Assembly: GCA_964590945.1 (NCBI GenBank)
Contig: CAZPXF010000014.1
Coordinates: 1-31,482 of the forward strand
Origin: CAZPXF01 sp964590945
GTDB lineage: Bacteria > Bacillota > Clostridia > Lachnospirales > Lachnospiraceae
DNA: 31,482 nt
Reading direction: 5' to 3'
The position numbers were made by a program, and so were the translations under genes. The notes below the pieces were generated by a model. The model saw only the letters and a list, made by a program, of their open reading frames with translations. It was not told the DNA's origin and searched no databases. Of this stretch, positions 1-7,987 are shown one piece after another; position 1 is the stretch's first letter; the number at the start of each line of letters is the position of its first letter.

Positions 1-381
1 TTACAGGCCGTCCTTTATATCCTGCGCTATCCGGCTTACAGCCTCAAAGCTTTCGCTGCTGCTGACCTTTTCCTGCACCACGGATGCGTCGATTCCATTC
101 CAGCTTATCTGCTGATAGTCACACAGTAAAAACGCAAAAAACAGGCACAGCGCTATGATAATTCTCCGGTATAAAGTGGATCGGGGCGCCGGATTTTCAT
201 CTTCTCCATATCCATTGGGATAAATGGAGCGGTAGGATGCCCGGTATCTGGGATGCACCGCAGGAATTCCAAAATGGTCATATTTATTTTCGGAACTGTA
301 TTCCGGGTGATTTCTTCTCATCTGCTTCCTTGTGCTGTCCAGCAGCGCCCTCCTGCTTTCTGAATTCATTTTTTTGTTCAT
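1..381 (-). CDS. Hypothetical single-pass membrane protein (126 aa)
   Basis: I do not recognise this family. The first 70 residues are polar and rich in Arg, Tyr, Ser and Asn. One hydrophobic segment lies at about residues 74-89 (IIIALCLFFAFLL), followed by a polar tail of about 37 residues, so a type II membrane topology with a basic cytoplasmic N-terminus is likely. The ATG at 381 has GAGG five bases upstream. The stop codon is at the window edge, so the gene is complete. It follows hisIE on the same strand, but the his terminator hairpin (391-434) ends only about 10 bases before its start. Its transcription must therefore come from readthrough or from a promoter I cannot see. The function is unknown and I do not infer a role in histidine synthesis. 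Confidence 0.75.
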   Translation of the reverse strand: MNKKMNSESRRALLDSTRKQMRRNHPEYSSENKYDHFGIPAVHPRYRASYRSIYPNGYGEDENPAPRSTLYRRIIIALCLFFAFLLCDYQQISWNGIDASVVQEKVSSSESFEAVSRIAQDIKDGL

Positions 382-390
382 TTATACCTC

Positions 391-434
391 AAAAACGGGA
401 CATACAATTTACCATATTATACGTCCCGGTTTTT
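391..434 (-). terminator. Intrinsic terminator of the his operon
   Basis: On the minus strand a 13-bp stem (arms 416-428 and 396-408, two G-U pairs, CGGGAC/GTCCCG base) encloses a 7-base loop and is followed by five T at 395-391. The plus strand also has five T after the stem (430-434), so it could work in both directions. It lies 18 bases after the hisIE stop and overlaps the leader of the next gene. Confidence 0.85.
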
Positions 435-451
435 CTTTATATTCCATTCAT

Positions 452-1735
452 TTAGCGGTTTGCAAGCTCCGCAATGATATCGTCCCATGTCACGCCGCGC
501 TCAACCATCAGGACGATCGCATGGTAAATAAAATCAGACAATTCGTATTTGATCTCCTCCGGATTCGGATTTTTGGCGGCTATGACAAGCTCCGTAGCCT
601 CCTCCCCGATCTTCTTCAGGATCTTATCGAGTCCTTTATCGAAAAGATAATTGGTGTAAGAGCCCTCCTTCGGATGCACCTTTCTGTCGGCCACCGTATC
701 GTAAACCGACTGGAAAATGTGATGCGGATTGAGTTCTTCCGTATCAGCGCCGACCACCGGCTGGAAAAAGCAGGTGCGGCTGCCCGTATGGCAGGCTGCC
801 CCAATCTGGTCAACCTTTGCAAGTAATGTGTCGTTGTCGCAGTCGATCGTGAGAGATTTTACATACTGGAAATGTCCCGACGTCTCTCCTTTGAGCCATT
901 GCTTTTTCCGGCTTCTGCTGTAATAATTCATGCGTCCGGTCTTTACCGTATCCTGAAAAGCCTCCTCGTTCATATATGCCATCATCAGCACATCGTTGGT
1001 ACGGTAGTCCTGCACAATGACCGGCAAAAGGCCGTCGGAATTAAGCGTGAAGGACGAGAAATCCATCATGCTCTCAAAGGTTGTCATCTGGATGCCTTCC
1101 TGTTCGCATTTCTCCTTGAAACGATTAAAATCCATGGATGGCTGGCTGATAAATTTCCCGGAAATCCCGTTGACGCCCGACGCCTTGAGAATACGGATGA
1201 TCTCGCTTTCCTCCATTGTATCCGTAAGAATGACAACCGTATTATCCGTCGTCTCTGTGATGGAATTGAGATCCAGCCTGTGCATAAATATGATCTCGCT
1301 GCTGCATTCGCTGATCAGACTTCGCTGCTTGAAAAGCTGATCAAAATCGTTCAGTGAAACGGCAATCTTTTCCTTCCCAAAGCGTGCTGCCACCTCGCGG
1401 ACAAGCTCGCAGGAGGATGGCTTGGAAAAATTTACGATCGCCCGCTTTACGCCTGCATAGAGGAATTTTTTCACATCCTCCAGGCGTCTCACATTTCCGC
1501 CTGCAATAACCGGAATGCGGACGTTTCTGCAAATCCTGCGGATCAGGTCGATCGCCTCGTCGTGCTCCTTATCGGAGTCTGACAGATCCAATATGATCAG
1601 TTCATCCGCACCATTATCGCTGTATTTTTTTGCGATCTCAACTACGTTATCGTCGATCACAGTATCATCAAACCACTGCACAGCGCAGCGATCTTTAATA
1701 AAAATGCATGGTATCAGTCGTTTATACTCGTTCAT
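452..1735 (-). CDS. hisIE: HisIE with N-terminal degenerate HisF-like domain
   Basis: This is a fusion of phosphoribosyl-AMP cyclohydrolase (HisI) and phosphoribosyl-ATP pyrophosphatase (HisE), steps 3 and 2 of histidine synthesis, behind an extra domain of about 230 residues. HisI spans about 235-325, with WLKGETSG (280-287), DCDNDTLL (298-305) and GAACHTGSRTCF (312-323), which supply the metal-binding Asp and Cys residues. HisE spans about 340-427, with GEEATE and ELSDFIYH. The N-terminal part looks like a HisA/HisF barrel (RLIPCIFIKD, IPVIAGGNV). However, the position of the first catalytic Asp of HisF is Phe12 and that of the second is Asn129, so it is probably not a working cyclase. I start at the ATG at 1735 (427 aa), with AGAGGGAAA upstream. 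An in-frame TTG at 1756 lacks such a site. It is the last gene of hisZ-G-D-IE, 33 bases after hisD. Confidence 0.93.
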   Translation of the reverse strand: MNEYKRLIPCIFIKDRCAVQWFDDTVIDDNVVEIAKKYSDNGADELIILDLSDSDKEHDEAIDLIRRICRNVRIPVIAGGNVRRLEDVKKFLYAGVKRAIVNFSKPSSCELVREVAARFGKEKIAVSLNDFDQLFKQRSLISECSSEIIFMHRLDLNSITETTDNTVVILTDTMEESEIIRILKASGVNGISGKFISQPSMDFNRFKEKCEQEGIQMTTFESMMDFSSFTLNSDGLLPVIVQDYRTNDVLMMAYMNEEAFQDTVKTGRMNYYSRSRKKQWLKGETSGHFQYVKSLTIDCDNDTLLAKVDQIGAACHTGSRTCFFQPVVGADTEELNPHHIFQSVYDTVADRKVHPKEGSYTNYLFDKGLDKILKKIGEEATELVIAAKNPNPEEIKYELSDFIYHAIVLMVERGVTWDDIIAELANR

Positions 1736-1768
1736 AGTGTTTCCCTCTTTTAACAAATGGCTGCTGCG

Positions 1769-3058
1769 CTATTCGAAACGCACCTTAATAGAATTTGCAT
1801 GTGCTGTCAGAGACTCAGCCTCTGCAAAGGCGCGGATATCATTCTGGATCTCTCCAAGAGCCTCTCTGGAATAAGAAATAATACTGGATTTCTTAATAAA
1901 ATCATCGACGGAGAGCGGCGAGAAAAATTTTGCCGTCCCGTTTGTCGGCAGGACGTGGTTCGGCCCCGCAAAATAATCTCCAAGCGGCTCGCTGGAGTAT
2001 TCTCCAATAAAAATGGCTCCGGCATTCCGGATCTTTGTCATAACGTCGAACGGATTCTGCGTCATGATCTCCAGATGCTCGGATGCGATCTCATTGGCGA
2101 TATCGATCACATCGTCCATTGTCTCGCCGATCAGAATGTGTCCGTAATTATCCAGTGATTTCCGGATGATCTCCGCCCGCGAAAGCTCCTTCAAAAAGCC
2201 GTCCACTTCGCCGGAAACTCTCTTTGCCAGCTCTTCACTTGTCGTCACAAGGATTGCGGACGCCAGCTCATCATGCTCTGCCTGCGAAAGAAGATCCGCA
2301 GCGACGTAGCGCGGATTTGCTGTCTCATCAGCGATGACGAGGATCTCGCTTGGCCCTGCGATTGAATCGATGCTTACATGCCCGTATACAGCCTTTTTCG
2401 CAAGGGCAACATAGATATTACCCGGTCCTACGATCTTATCTGCCTTCTCAATGGACTCCGTACCGTACGCAAGAGCTGCGATCGCCTGTGCGCCGCCGAC
2501 TTTGTAGATCCTTGTTACGCCGGCCTCATGCGCTGCCACAAGCGTATTGACATTCAGTTTTCCATCCGGTCCCGGAGGCGTCGTCATAATAATCTCATCC
2601 ACACCGGCTACCTTAGCCGGAACAATATTCATAAGTACAGAGGATGGGTACACAGCCTTTCCGCCCGGAACATAGACGCCCACGCGCCGAAGCGCCGACA
2701 CCTTCTGTCCAAGGATTGTTCCATCCGGCTTGCTGTCAAACCAGCTGTATTTTACCTGTTTCTGATGATAATCGCGGATATTCTGCAGAGCTTTTCGCAT
2801 GATGCGAAGAAGCTTTGGATCGACCTGATCGTAGGCCTCCTCTATCTCCGCCTCTGTCACCAGGATGTGCTCCTTGTCGATATCCGCCCGGTCAAATGCT
2901 TTTGTATATTCAAAAAGCGCCTCATCGCCGCGCGCCTTGACATCTGCAAGGATTGCAGCAACTCTCTCTTCATATTCGCCGTACTGGTTTGGACTTCTTT
3001 TGAGAAGCTCCTCCAGAAGATTTTTCTTTGACGATGCAGTCAGCTTCTGTATATCCAT
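1769..3058 (-). CDS. hisD: Histidinol dehydrogenase
   Basis: This enzyme catalyses the last two steps of histidine synthesis, the NAD-dependent four-electron oxidation of L-histidinol to L-histidine, as a cytoplasmic zinc-dependent homodimer. The 429-aa length is normal for the family. Visible signatures are the GPSEILV stretch, SQAEHDELASAILVT (zinc-ligand Gln and His), GPNHVLPT (zinc-ligand Asp region: GDYFAGPNHVLPTNG) and the C-terminal LTAHANSI, whose His is the last zinc ligand. The ATG at 3058 is preceded by GAAGGAAGGGAA, a good ribosome binding site. It lies 21 bases after hisG and 33 bases before hisIE in the same operon. No residue of the active site appears to be missing. Confidence 0.97.
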   Translation of the reverse strand: MDIQKLTASSKKNLLEELLKRSPNQYGEYEERVAAILADVKARGDEALFEYTKAFDRADIDKEHILVTEAEIEEAYDQVDPKLLRIMRKALQNIRDYHQKQVKYSWFDSKPDGTILGQKVSALRRVGVYVPGGKAVYPSSVLMNIVPAKVAGVDEIIMTTPPGPDGKLNVNTLVAAHEAGVTRIYKVGGAQAIAALAYGTESIEKADKIVGPGNIYVALAKKAVYGHVSIDSIAGPSEILVIADETANPRYVAADLLSQAEHDELASAILVTTSEELAKRVSGEVDGFLKELSRAEIIRKSLDNYGHILIGETMDDVIDIANEIASEHLEIMTQNPFDVMTKIRNAGAIFIGEYSSEPLGDYFAGPNHVLPTNGTAKFFSPLSVDDFIKKSSIISYSREALGEIQNDIRAFAEAESLTAHANSIKVRFE

Positions 3059-3079
3059 TCCGATTCCCTTCCTTCTGTT

Positions 3080-3727
3080 CTATCTCTTTTCATTTACAAT
3101 TTCCCTGAGACCGGAGATCAGTTCCCGGATACGTTCATTTTCCATACGCATGGTCACCGGATTGACGATCATTCTTGCGGAGAGAGGGCAGATCTCCTCA
3201 AGCACGTCCAGGCCGTTATCCCGGAGCGTTGTGCCTGTCTCAACGATATCCACGATCACTTCAGAAAGTCCGACGATCGGCGCCAGCTCAATGGAACCGT
3301 TCAGCTTGATGATCTCAACAGTCTGATGTCTTTTATTATAAAAATAATCCTTTGCAATGTTCGGATATTTTGTCGCGACGCGGATAGATTCCCGGCGCTT
3401 CAAAAGCTGCCTGGCCTCTGCCGGGCCGCATACGCACATACGGCACTTTCCAAAATCCAGATCCAAAACCTCATGCGCCTTCCGGTTTTCCTCAAGAATG
3501 ATATCCTTTCCGACCACTCCGATATCGGCTGCTCCGTATTCTACGTAGGTCGGCACGTCCGGCCCTTTCGCAAGGAAAAAGCGCAGCTTTAACTCCTCAT
3601 TTACAAAGATCAGCTTCCGTGTGTCTTTATCCTTCATCTCTTCGCAGGTGATGCCAAGCTGCTCCAAAAGAGCAAGCGTCTTATTGGCAAGCCGCCCCTT
3701 GCAAAGAGCAAATGTTAAATACCTCAT
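3080..3727 (-). CDS. hisG: ATP phosphoribosyltransferase, short form (catalytic subunit)
   Basis: This enzyme carries out the first committed step of histidine synthesis, joining ATP and PRPP to give phosphoribosyl-ATP. At 215 aa it is the short HisG form, which lacks the C-terminal regulatory domain and needs HisZ to form the active hetero-octamer. The neighbouring hisZ fits this. Recognisable parts are the N-terminal LTFALCKGRL, the YGAADIGVVGKD stretch and the PRPP-loop region with VDIVETGTTLRDNGL. The ATG at 3727 has GGGAGAAGA upstream. The gene lies 15 bases after hisZ. Feedback control by histidine, where known for the short form, acts through HisZ, so it should apply here too (inference). 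Confidence 0.96.
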   Translation of the reverse strand: MRYLTFALCKGRLANKTLALLEQLGITCEEMKDKDTRKLIFVNEELKLRFFLAKGPDVPTYVEYGAADIGVVGKDIILEENRKAHEVLDLDFGKCRMCVCGPAEARQLLKRRESIRVATKYPNIAKDYFYNKRHQTVEIIKLNGSIELAPIVGLSEVIVDIVETGTTLRDNGLDVLEEICPLSARMIVNPVTMRMENERIRELISGLREIVNEKR

Positions 3728-3742
3728 AGTCTTCTCCCGCCT

Positions 3743-4951
3743 TTAAATCGTACGAATATTCTTCTCATCTTCCACATAGACCACCGTATCGATATTACGA
3801 TCCTTAGCCAGTCCCTTATATACTTCGAGTTCCCGGTTCGGATCCCTTCTCATGCACTCGGTATGGATAAGCTGCCTGCGGTAATTCTGCGCCAGATCGA
3901 CGGCGGCTTTTACATGCGGCGCCTCATAGACGATCATACAATTCCGGTAATTCATCGGAACATGGATCTTCTGACGGTTCAGAGCGTCCATGAGCCGGTC
4001 TACAACGATGCCGAATCCAATGGAAGCAGCGTCCTTCCCAAATTTGGACATCAGATTATCGTATCGCCCGCCGCGCACAATCGCATCGCCGGTTCCGAAG
4101 GTATAGCCCCGGAAAACAATTCCGGTATAATACCCGTATGTTCCGCTCATACTAAGGTCAAATGAAATATTCTGTTCCACACCGTATACCTTTAAAATCC
4201 GCGCGATCTTCTTCAGGCGCTTCACAGCCTTGACAGCTCCGGTATACTCCGCAACCTCCATCGCCTGATCCAGGATCTCTTCGCTTCCGATGAGATCCGC
4301 GAGTATCCCGAAGGATTTCTTAACCTCTTCCGGAGCCTGGATCTCGTATAATATTTCCTCAACGCCATAGAAATTCCGGTTGCCGATAAAATCGCGGATC
4401 TGCGCCAGTATTTCCTCATCCGCATTCACGCAGTCCAACAGCTTTCCGAAGAAATCCGCGTGTCCGATATTGATCCGGAAATCCGAAAGTCCGACGGATT
4501 TCAGGGATTCCGCAACGACAGCGATCATCTCCGCGTCCGAATCGGCATTATTTTCTCCGATCAGTTCCGCGCCGATCTGTGTGATCTCTTTCATACGTCC
4601 CTGATAGCTGGAATAATTGATAAATGTATTTCCCATATAGCAGAGGCGGGCCGGCATGTCGCTTTCCTCATAGAGCGTCGCAGCCGCACGGGCGACAGAC
4701 GGCGTCATATCCGGGCGCAGGACCAAAGTATTTCCCTCCCGGTCGAAAAACTTATACAGCTCTTTGGATGCGACGGTTCCCATGTCCTTTCCAAACACAT
4801 CGAAAAACTCAAACATAGGCGTCTGTATATCCTGATATCCAAAGGATTTCAGGCGCTCGTGGATCAGATCCTGAACCTTCAGCTTTTTTTCACATTCCAT
4901 ATGATAAATATCGCGTACACCTTCCGGCGTATGTAACAATTTCAAATCCAT
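3743..4951 (-). CDS. hisZ: ATP phosphoribosyltransferase regulatory subunit
   Basis: HisZ is a paralogue of the histidyl-tRNA synthetase catalytic core that lost tRNA charging. It binds short HisG and carries its histidine feedback site. The protein has 402 aa. It opens with LLHTPEGVRDIYHMECEKK and contains the class II motif-2-like segment LVLRPDMTPSVARAAATLY, then SGTYGYYTGIVFRGY and GGRYDNLMSKFG near residues 260-310. A full HisRS would be longer with an anticodon-binding domain; its absence and the hisG neighbour favour HisZ. It is the first gene of the operon. The ATG at 4951 has GGAGG at 4961-4957. The transcript leader is only about 40 bases long, so there is no room for a T-box or leader-peptide attenuator. 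Confidence 0.95.
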   Translation of the reverse strand: MDLKLLHTPEGVRDIYHMECEKKLKVQDLIHERLKSFGYQDIQTPMFEFFDVFGKDMGTVASKELYKFFDREGNTLVLRPDMTPSVARAAATLYEESDMPARLCYMGNTFINYSSYQGRMKEITQIGAELIGENNADSDAEMIAVVAESLKSVGLSDFRINIGHADFFGKLLDCVNADEEILAQIRDFIGNRNFYGVEEILYEIQAPEEVKKSFGILADLIGSEEILDQAMEVAEYTGAVKAVKRLKKIARILKVYGVEQNISFDLSMSGTYGYYTGIVFRGYTFGTGDAIVRGGRYDNLMSKFGKDAASIGFGIVVDRLMDALNRQKIHVPMNYRNCMIVYEAPHVKAAVDLAQNYRRQLIHTECMRRDPNRELEVYKGLAKDRNIDTVVYVEDEKNIRTI

Positions 4952-4999
4952 TTTTACCTCCAGCGGCGTTTGCTTTCGCGTGCTACAACAATGAAATAC

Positions 5000-5028
5000 A
5001 TTATAATCAATCTAAAATGCGCTGTCAA
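5000..5028 (-). promoter_or_regulatory. Sigma-A promoter of hisZGD-IE, perfect consensus
   Basis: On the minus strand TTGACA (5028-5023) is followed by exactly 17 bases and TATAAT (5005-5000). Both hexamers match the housekeeping consensus 6/6. Transcription would start near 4993 and leave a leader of about 40 bases before the hisZ ATG at 4951. It lies directly after the recU stop, with no terminator visible in between. Confidence 0.9.
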
Positions 5029-5058
5029 TCCATATTCCAGCTTTCCGGAACTGCTTCC

Positions 5059-5589
5059 TTACCGTTCGTCCAGATCTTTTTGAATTGCATCCAGATACGG
5101 GATAAAGTATCCATGCTGCATCCGGATAAAATACCCGGGATCCAGTTCCTCATAGCGGAAGCTTTTGCGCCCGCCGTTTTCCGCCCTCTGCCAGAAGGTT
5201 ACAAGCTGGCGGTACGGCAGATAACAGATCTCGTCACGGTTCGTAAAATAGATCAGGAAAAAGGCGACGCCTTCCTGCTTCTCAAAATCTCCCATGAACC
5301 TCACCTGATGCGGATGGATATTCTGAAGCGGAAACGTATCTGTCGCGCACTCCTTTGCATCAAAGCAGACCGGGATTCCCTGTACGACGCCGATAAAATC
5401 GACCGTACTTTTCTGTTCGAAATATGCCAGCGTGATGTGGCGGTGTTCCTTATCGAACTGTACCGGCGTGATCGGCGTCGGGATCTTCTGCATCAGAGCC
5501 AGTCCCTGTTCCTGATATGCTTCATTTGTATAATTTACAAATTCTTCCAGTGTGGAGCCGCGAAGTCCCCTGGATTTCCAAGTTCCCAT
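5059..5589 (-). CDS. recU: Holliday junction resolvase RecU
   Basis: RecU resolves Holliday junctions with RuvAB in Gram-positive bacteria and also modulates RecA; it acts as a dimer on branched DNA. The 176-aa protein shows the family's N-terminal RGSTLEEFVNYTN, then STVDFIGV (Asp64) and VCFDAKE (Asp77-x-Lys79), which are the metal-binding catalytic residues of this restriction-enzyme-like fold, and later HPHQVRFM. It is somewhat shorter at the N-terminus than B. subtilis RecU. The start at 5589 has GGAGAG upstream and lies inside the end of the RluA-type gene (55-base overlap in another frame), which suggests translational coupling. It is the last gene of the RNA modification operon. ruvAB are elsewhere in this window (27857-29509). 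Confidence 0.92.
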   Translation of the reverse strand: MGTWKSRGLRGSTLEEFVNYTNEAYQEQGLALMQKIPTPITPVQFDKEHRHITLAYFEQKSTVDFIGVVQGIPVCFDAKECATDTFPLQNIHPHQVRFMGDFEKQEGVAFFLIYFTNRDEICYLPYRQLVTFWQRAENGGRKSFRYEELDPGYFIRMQHGYFIPYLDAIQKDLDER

Positions 5590-6557
5590 TTTTCTCTCTC
5601 CAAAATCTCTGTGAAAAGCTCCGGCGGGTCTGCTGTCCAGATTTTCCTGCTTAAATAAGAAAACTTATCCGCAATCTCCGGCATCTCCAGGCGGTATGCG
5701 TGGAGAAATTGCGATTTCAGGCCATACCTTCGCTTAAAATAATCGTTATAGACGGGATCTCCGTACTTATAGTCTCCGGCGATGGGCGAACCCGCTGACG
5801 CAAGGTGCGCCCGTATCTGATGCGGCTTTCCTGTGATCAGGTGAACCTCCAGGAGGGAACCGCATTTCCCAACGGCAAAGGGTCTGCAGGACGTCTCGAT
5901 GGGGGAAGAATCCACGGAAATCTTCTCCTTTGTCACAGTCACCTGATTCGTACCAGGGTTCTTAGTGAGAAATCCTTTCATATGCTGCTTTTGCGGTTCG
6001 CCTTTTACAAGGCAAATATAATATTTCCCGACGGAACGTTCCCGGAATACTTTGCTTAAAAGCTGCGATCCCGACAGCGTCTTCCCTGCCGCCAGAAGTC
6101 CGCTCGTGTTCCGATCCAGACGGTTGCAGACCGACGGTGTAAAAAATCTCCGCTGTTCTTTTGTATAGCTGCCGTTTTGAATCAGATAACGGATGATCTG
6201 CTCATTGATAGAGATATCCCGCGCATTTGCTTTCTGCGATAATACCCCGACAGGCTTATTGACAAGAAGGATATCGTGATCCTCATATACAACGGCAAGC
6301 TCCGGCAGCTCTTCCATTTCAGCCGGGAGATCCGGCTTCTCTGAAAATTTCCGGATCGTTTCGTCCGAAAGGTACAGCTTGATCCGGTCTCCGGCCTTCA
6401 GCTTCTCATTTCCCGAAGCCTTCTTATCATTCAGAACAATATTTTTCTTCCGGAGCATTTTATAGATAAAGCTCTTCGGCGCAAGGCTCAGGTATTTTAA
6501 AAGGAGCTTATCCAGACGCTGATCCGCGTCATTTGCACTGATCTGTATCTCTTCCAT
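5535..6557 (-). CDS. RluA-family rRNA/tRNA pseudouridine synthase
   Basis: This enzyme converts specific uridines in structured RNA (probably 23S rRNA) to pseudouridine in the cytoplasm. It has an N-terminal S4 RNA-binding domain (about residues 1-65, DQRLDKLLLKYL) and an RluA catalytic domain. The motif NRLDRNTSGLL carries the catalytic Asp148; the usual His before RLD is Asn here, which is a common variant. LLVNKPVGVLSQ and GKPHQIRAHLASAGSPIAGD are other family marks. It has 340 aa, normal for the RluC/RluD type. The ATG at 6557 has GAGGGG upstream. It starts 12 bases after the membrane protein gene, and its last 55 bases overlap recU. The exact target uridine cannot be read from sequence. 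Confidence 0.93.
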   Translation of the reverse strand: MEEIQISANDADQRLDKLLLKYLSLAPKSFIYKMLRKKNIVLNDKKASGNEKLKAGDRIKLYLSDETIRKFSEKPDLPAEMEELPELAVVYEDHDILLVNKPVGVLSQKANARDISINEQIIRYLIQNGSYTKEQRRFFTPSVCNRLDRNTSGLLAAGKTLSGSQLLSKVFRERSVGKYYICLVKGEPQKQHMKGFLTKNPGTNQVTVTKEKISVDSSPIETSCRPFAVGKCGSLLEVHLITGKPHQIRAHLASAGSPIAGDYKYGDPVYNDYFKRRYGLKSQFLHAYRLEMPEIADKFSYLSRKIWTADPPELFTEILEREKWELGNPGDFAAPHWKNL

Positions 6558-6569
6558 AATATAAACCCC

Positions 6570-7139
6570 TCAAAGTGAGATACTAAGAAGCGTGGAAACC
6601 ATGCGCGCTTCTTTTCTGCTGTAATCATCCTTCTCGATCGCAGCGATATTGGACAATCCTTCCGCGCGTGACAAAAAAGCCTTATAGTCATGAAAAACTT
6701 TTACAGAAGCTTTCGGATGACCGTTATCCTGCAGCATCTTCTTCAGATGCTTTGCAGTAAAATCCAGGTCGGTCTTTCCGTTTGAAGCATATCCGCAGAC
6801 CGTATTGTTGTAGATTGCAATACAGTCCACCGGAAGGATTTTCTCGTAGGTTGTAAATACCAGATCAAAAATCAGAGTGATTCCCGGCGCTTTCGCCCTG
6901 ATCTCCTCAGCCTTTGCCGCCGGAATGGAGCGGTACGGAAATCTTGTGATCAATCCTACCAGAACTCTGGCCGCCGGAAGACATCCAAGAATCGCTACAA
7001 ATGTAAAAAGATTTTTTCTCGTTCCGGTTGTGTACAGACCCACTAAAAAAATCGCCGCAACCAGTCCAAAGGAGATGAAAACCTTCAGGATTTCTATATT
7101 TTTCTGCCGGTTCAGATAACCTGGCATTCCTTTTTTCAT
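6570..7139 (-). CDS. Hypothetical membrane protein with two TM helices and a cytoplasmic domain
   Basis: I do not recognise this family by function. The 189-aa protein starts with a short basic N-terminus, then two hydrophobic segments at about residues 17-38 and 44-66, then a soluble domain of about 120 residues, including FDLVFTTYEKILPVD, NNTVCGYASNGKTD and AIEKDDYSRKEARMVSTLL. The ATG at 7139 is preceded by AAAGGAGGAGAA, a strong site; an ORF extension further upstream overlaps the SDR gene and has no such site. It lies 16 bases after the SDR gene and 12 before the RluA-type gene, so it is co-transcribed with RNA modification genes. Its role is unknown. Confidence 0.85.
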   Translation of the reverse strand: MKKGMPGYLNRQKNIEILKVFISFGLVAAIFLVGLYTTGTRKNLFTFVAILGCLPAARVLVGLITRFPYRSIPAAKAEEIRAKAPGITLIFDLVFTTYEKILPVDCIAIYNNTVCGYASNGKTDLDFTAKHLKKMLQDNGHPKASVKVFHDYKAFLSRAEGLSNIAAIEKDDYSRKEARMVSTLLSISL

Positions 7140-7155
7140 AGCCAGTTCTCCTCCT

Positions 7156-7929
7156 TTATTTCGAAATTCCAAATAAGCGCATACAGGAAAACAACAGTTT
7201 CTGCGGAACGCATCTGCATAAGACATACGTTAGTTTCATACCAGCTCCGCAAATGGAGAGGGACCTGCATTTCAGCGAATCCTTCAAAGCTTTCTTTGCC
7301 GCCTGCTCCGGGGAAACACAGGTGAGTCTGCGAAAAAGTCCCGGCTTTTCCCCATCGTACAAATGTCTCAAAAGCGGGGTATCTACCGGTCCCGGGCACA
7401 CTGCTGTAACAATAATCCCGGCTCTTTTCTGTTCTTCTCCAAGAGCCGCAGAAAAGCTCAGAACATATGCCTTGGCAGCCGCATAAACGGCCTGTCCCGG
7501 CTGCGGGGAAAAGGCGGCTGCGGACGCCAGCATCAGGATCCTGCCTCTTTTTGGCATATACGGAAGAATACGATGCGTCATGATCGTGAGCGCGCGGCAA
7601 TTCAGATCCAGTTGTCTTATGATATCTGCCTGCGCCATCGTATCAAAGCTTCCGCGCGCGGCGCAGCCCGCGCTGTTGATGAGCAGGCAAACCTCTGGCT
7701 GTTCTGCCCGGAGCAGGGTTTCCAGTAAAGAATCTCCGCCCGCCAGAAGATCCGCCGCAACTATCCGCGCCGGGATCCGGCATCCTTCGGCCGTTTTCCT
7801 TAATTCAGCCTCATTCCTTGCGACAAGCCACAGCTCGTCCAGATTCCGGTAAAAATCCGGTATTTCCCGTGCGAAAGCCCTTCCTATTCCGGAAGAAGCT
7901 CCGGTGATGACCGCGATTTTTTTACTCAT
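7156..7929 (-). CDS. Short-chain dehydrogenase/reductase
   Basis: This is a classical NAD(P)-dependent SDR oxidoreductase of 257 aa, a normal family length. The Rossmann cofactor motif TGASSGIG is at residues 9-16. The catalytic set is Asn110, Ser136, Tyr149 and Lys153 (YAAAK), and NSAG at about 85-88 replaces the common NNAG. CPGPVDTPLL follows the active site as usual. The C-terminus (KLTYVLCRCVPQKLLFSCMRLFG) is hydrophobic and may touch the membrane. The substrate is not predictable. The ATG at 7929 has GAAGGG upstream. It sits between an RsuA-type synthase (58-base gap) and the unknown membrane protein, in an operon otherwise devoted to RNA modification, which gives no direct hint of substrate. 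Confidence 0.93.
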   Translation of the reverse strand: MSKKIAVITGASSGIGRAFAREIPDFYRNLDELWLVARNEAELRKTAEGCRIPARIVAADLLAGGDSLLETLLRAEQPEVCLLINSAGCAARGSFDTMAQADIIRQLDLNCRALTIMTHRILPYMPKRGRILMLASAAAFSPQPGQAVYAAAKAYVLSFSAALGEEQKRAGIIVTAVCPGPVDTPLLRHLYDGEKPGLFRRLTCVSPEQAAKKALKDSLKCRSLSICGAGMKLTYVLCRCVPQKLLFSCMRLFGISK

Positions 7930-7987
7930 TTATCTGCCCTTCTTTGCATAATTGTTTTTCAGGTGTGGCTGCGGAATCAGCCCGGTC

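Noticed and set aside
4952..5058. A T-box or attenuator upstream of hisZ
   Set aside because: The transcript leader is only about 40 bases, with no hairpin followed by T-tract and no T-box sequence.
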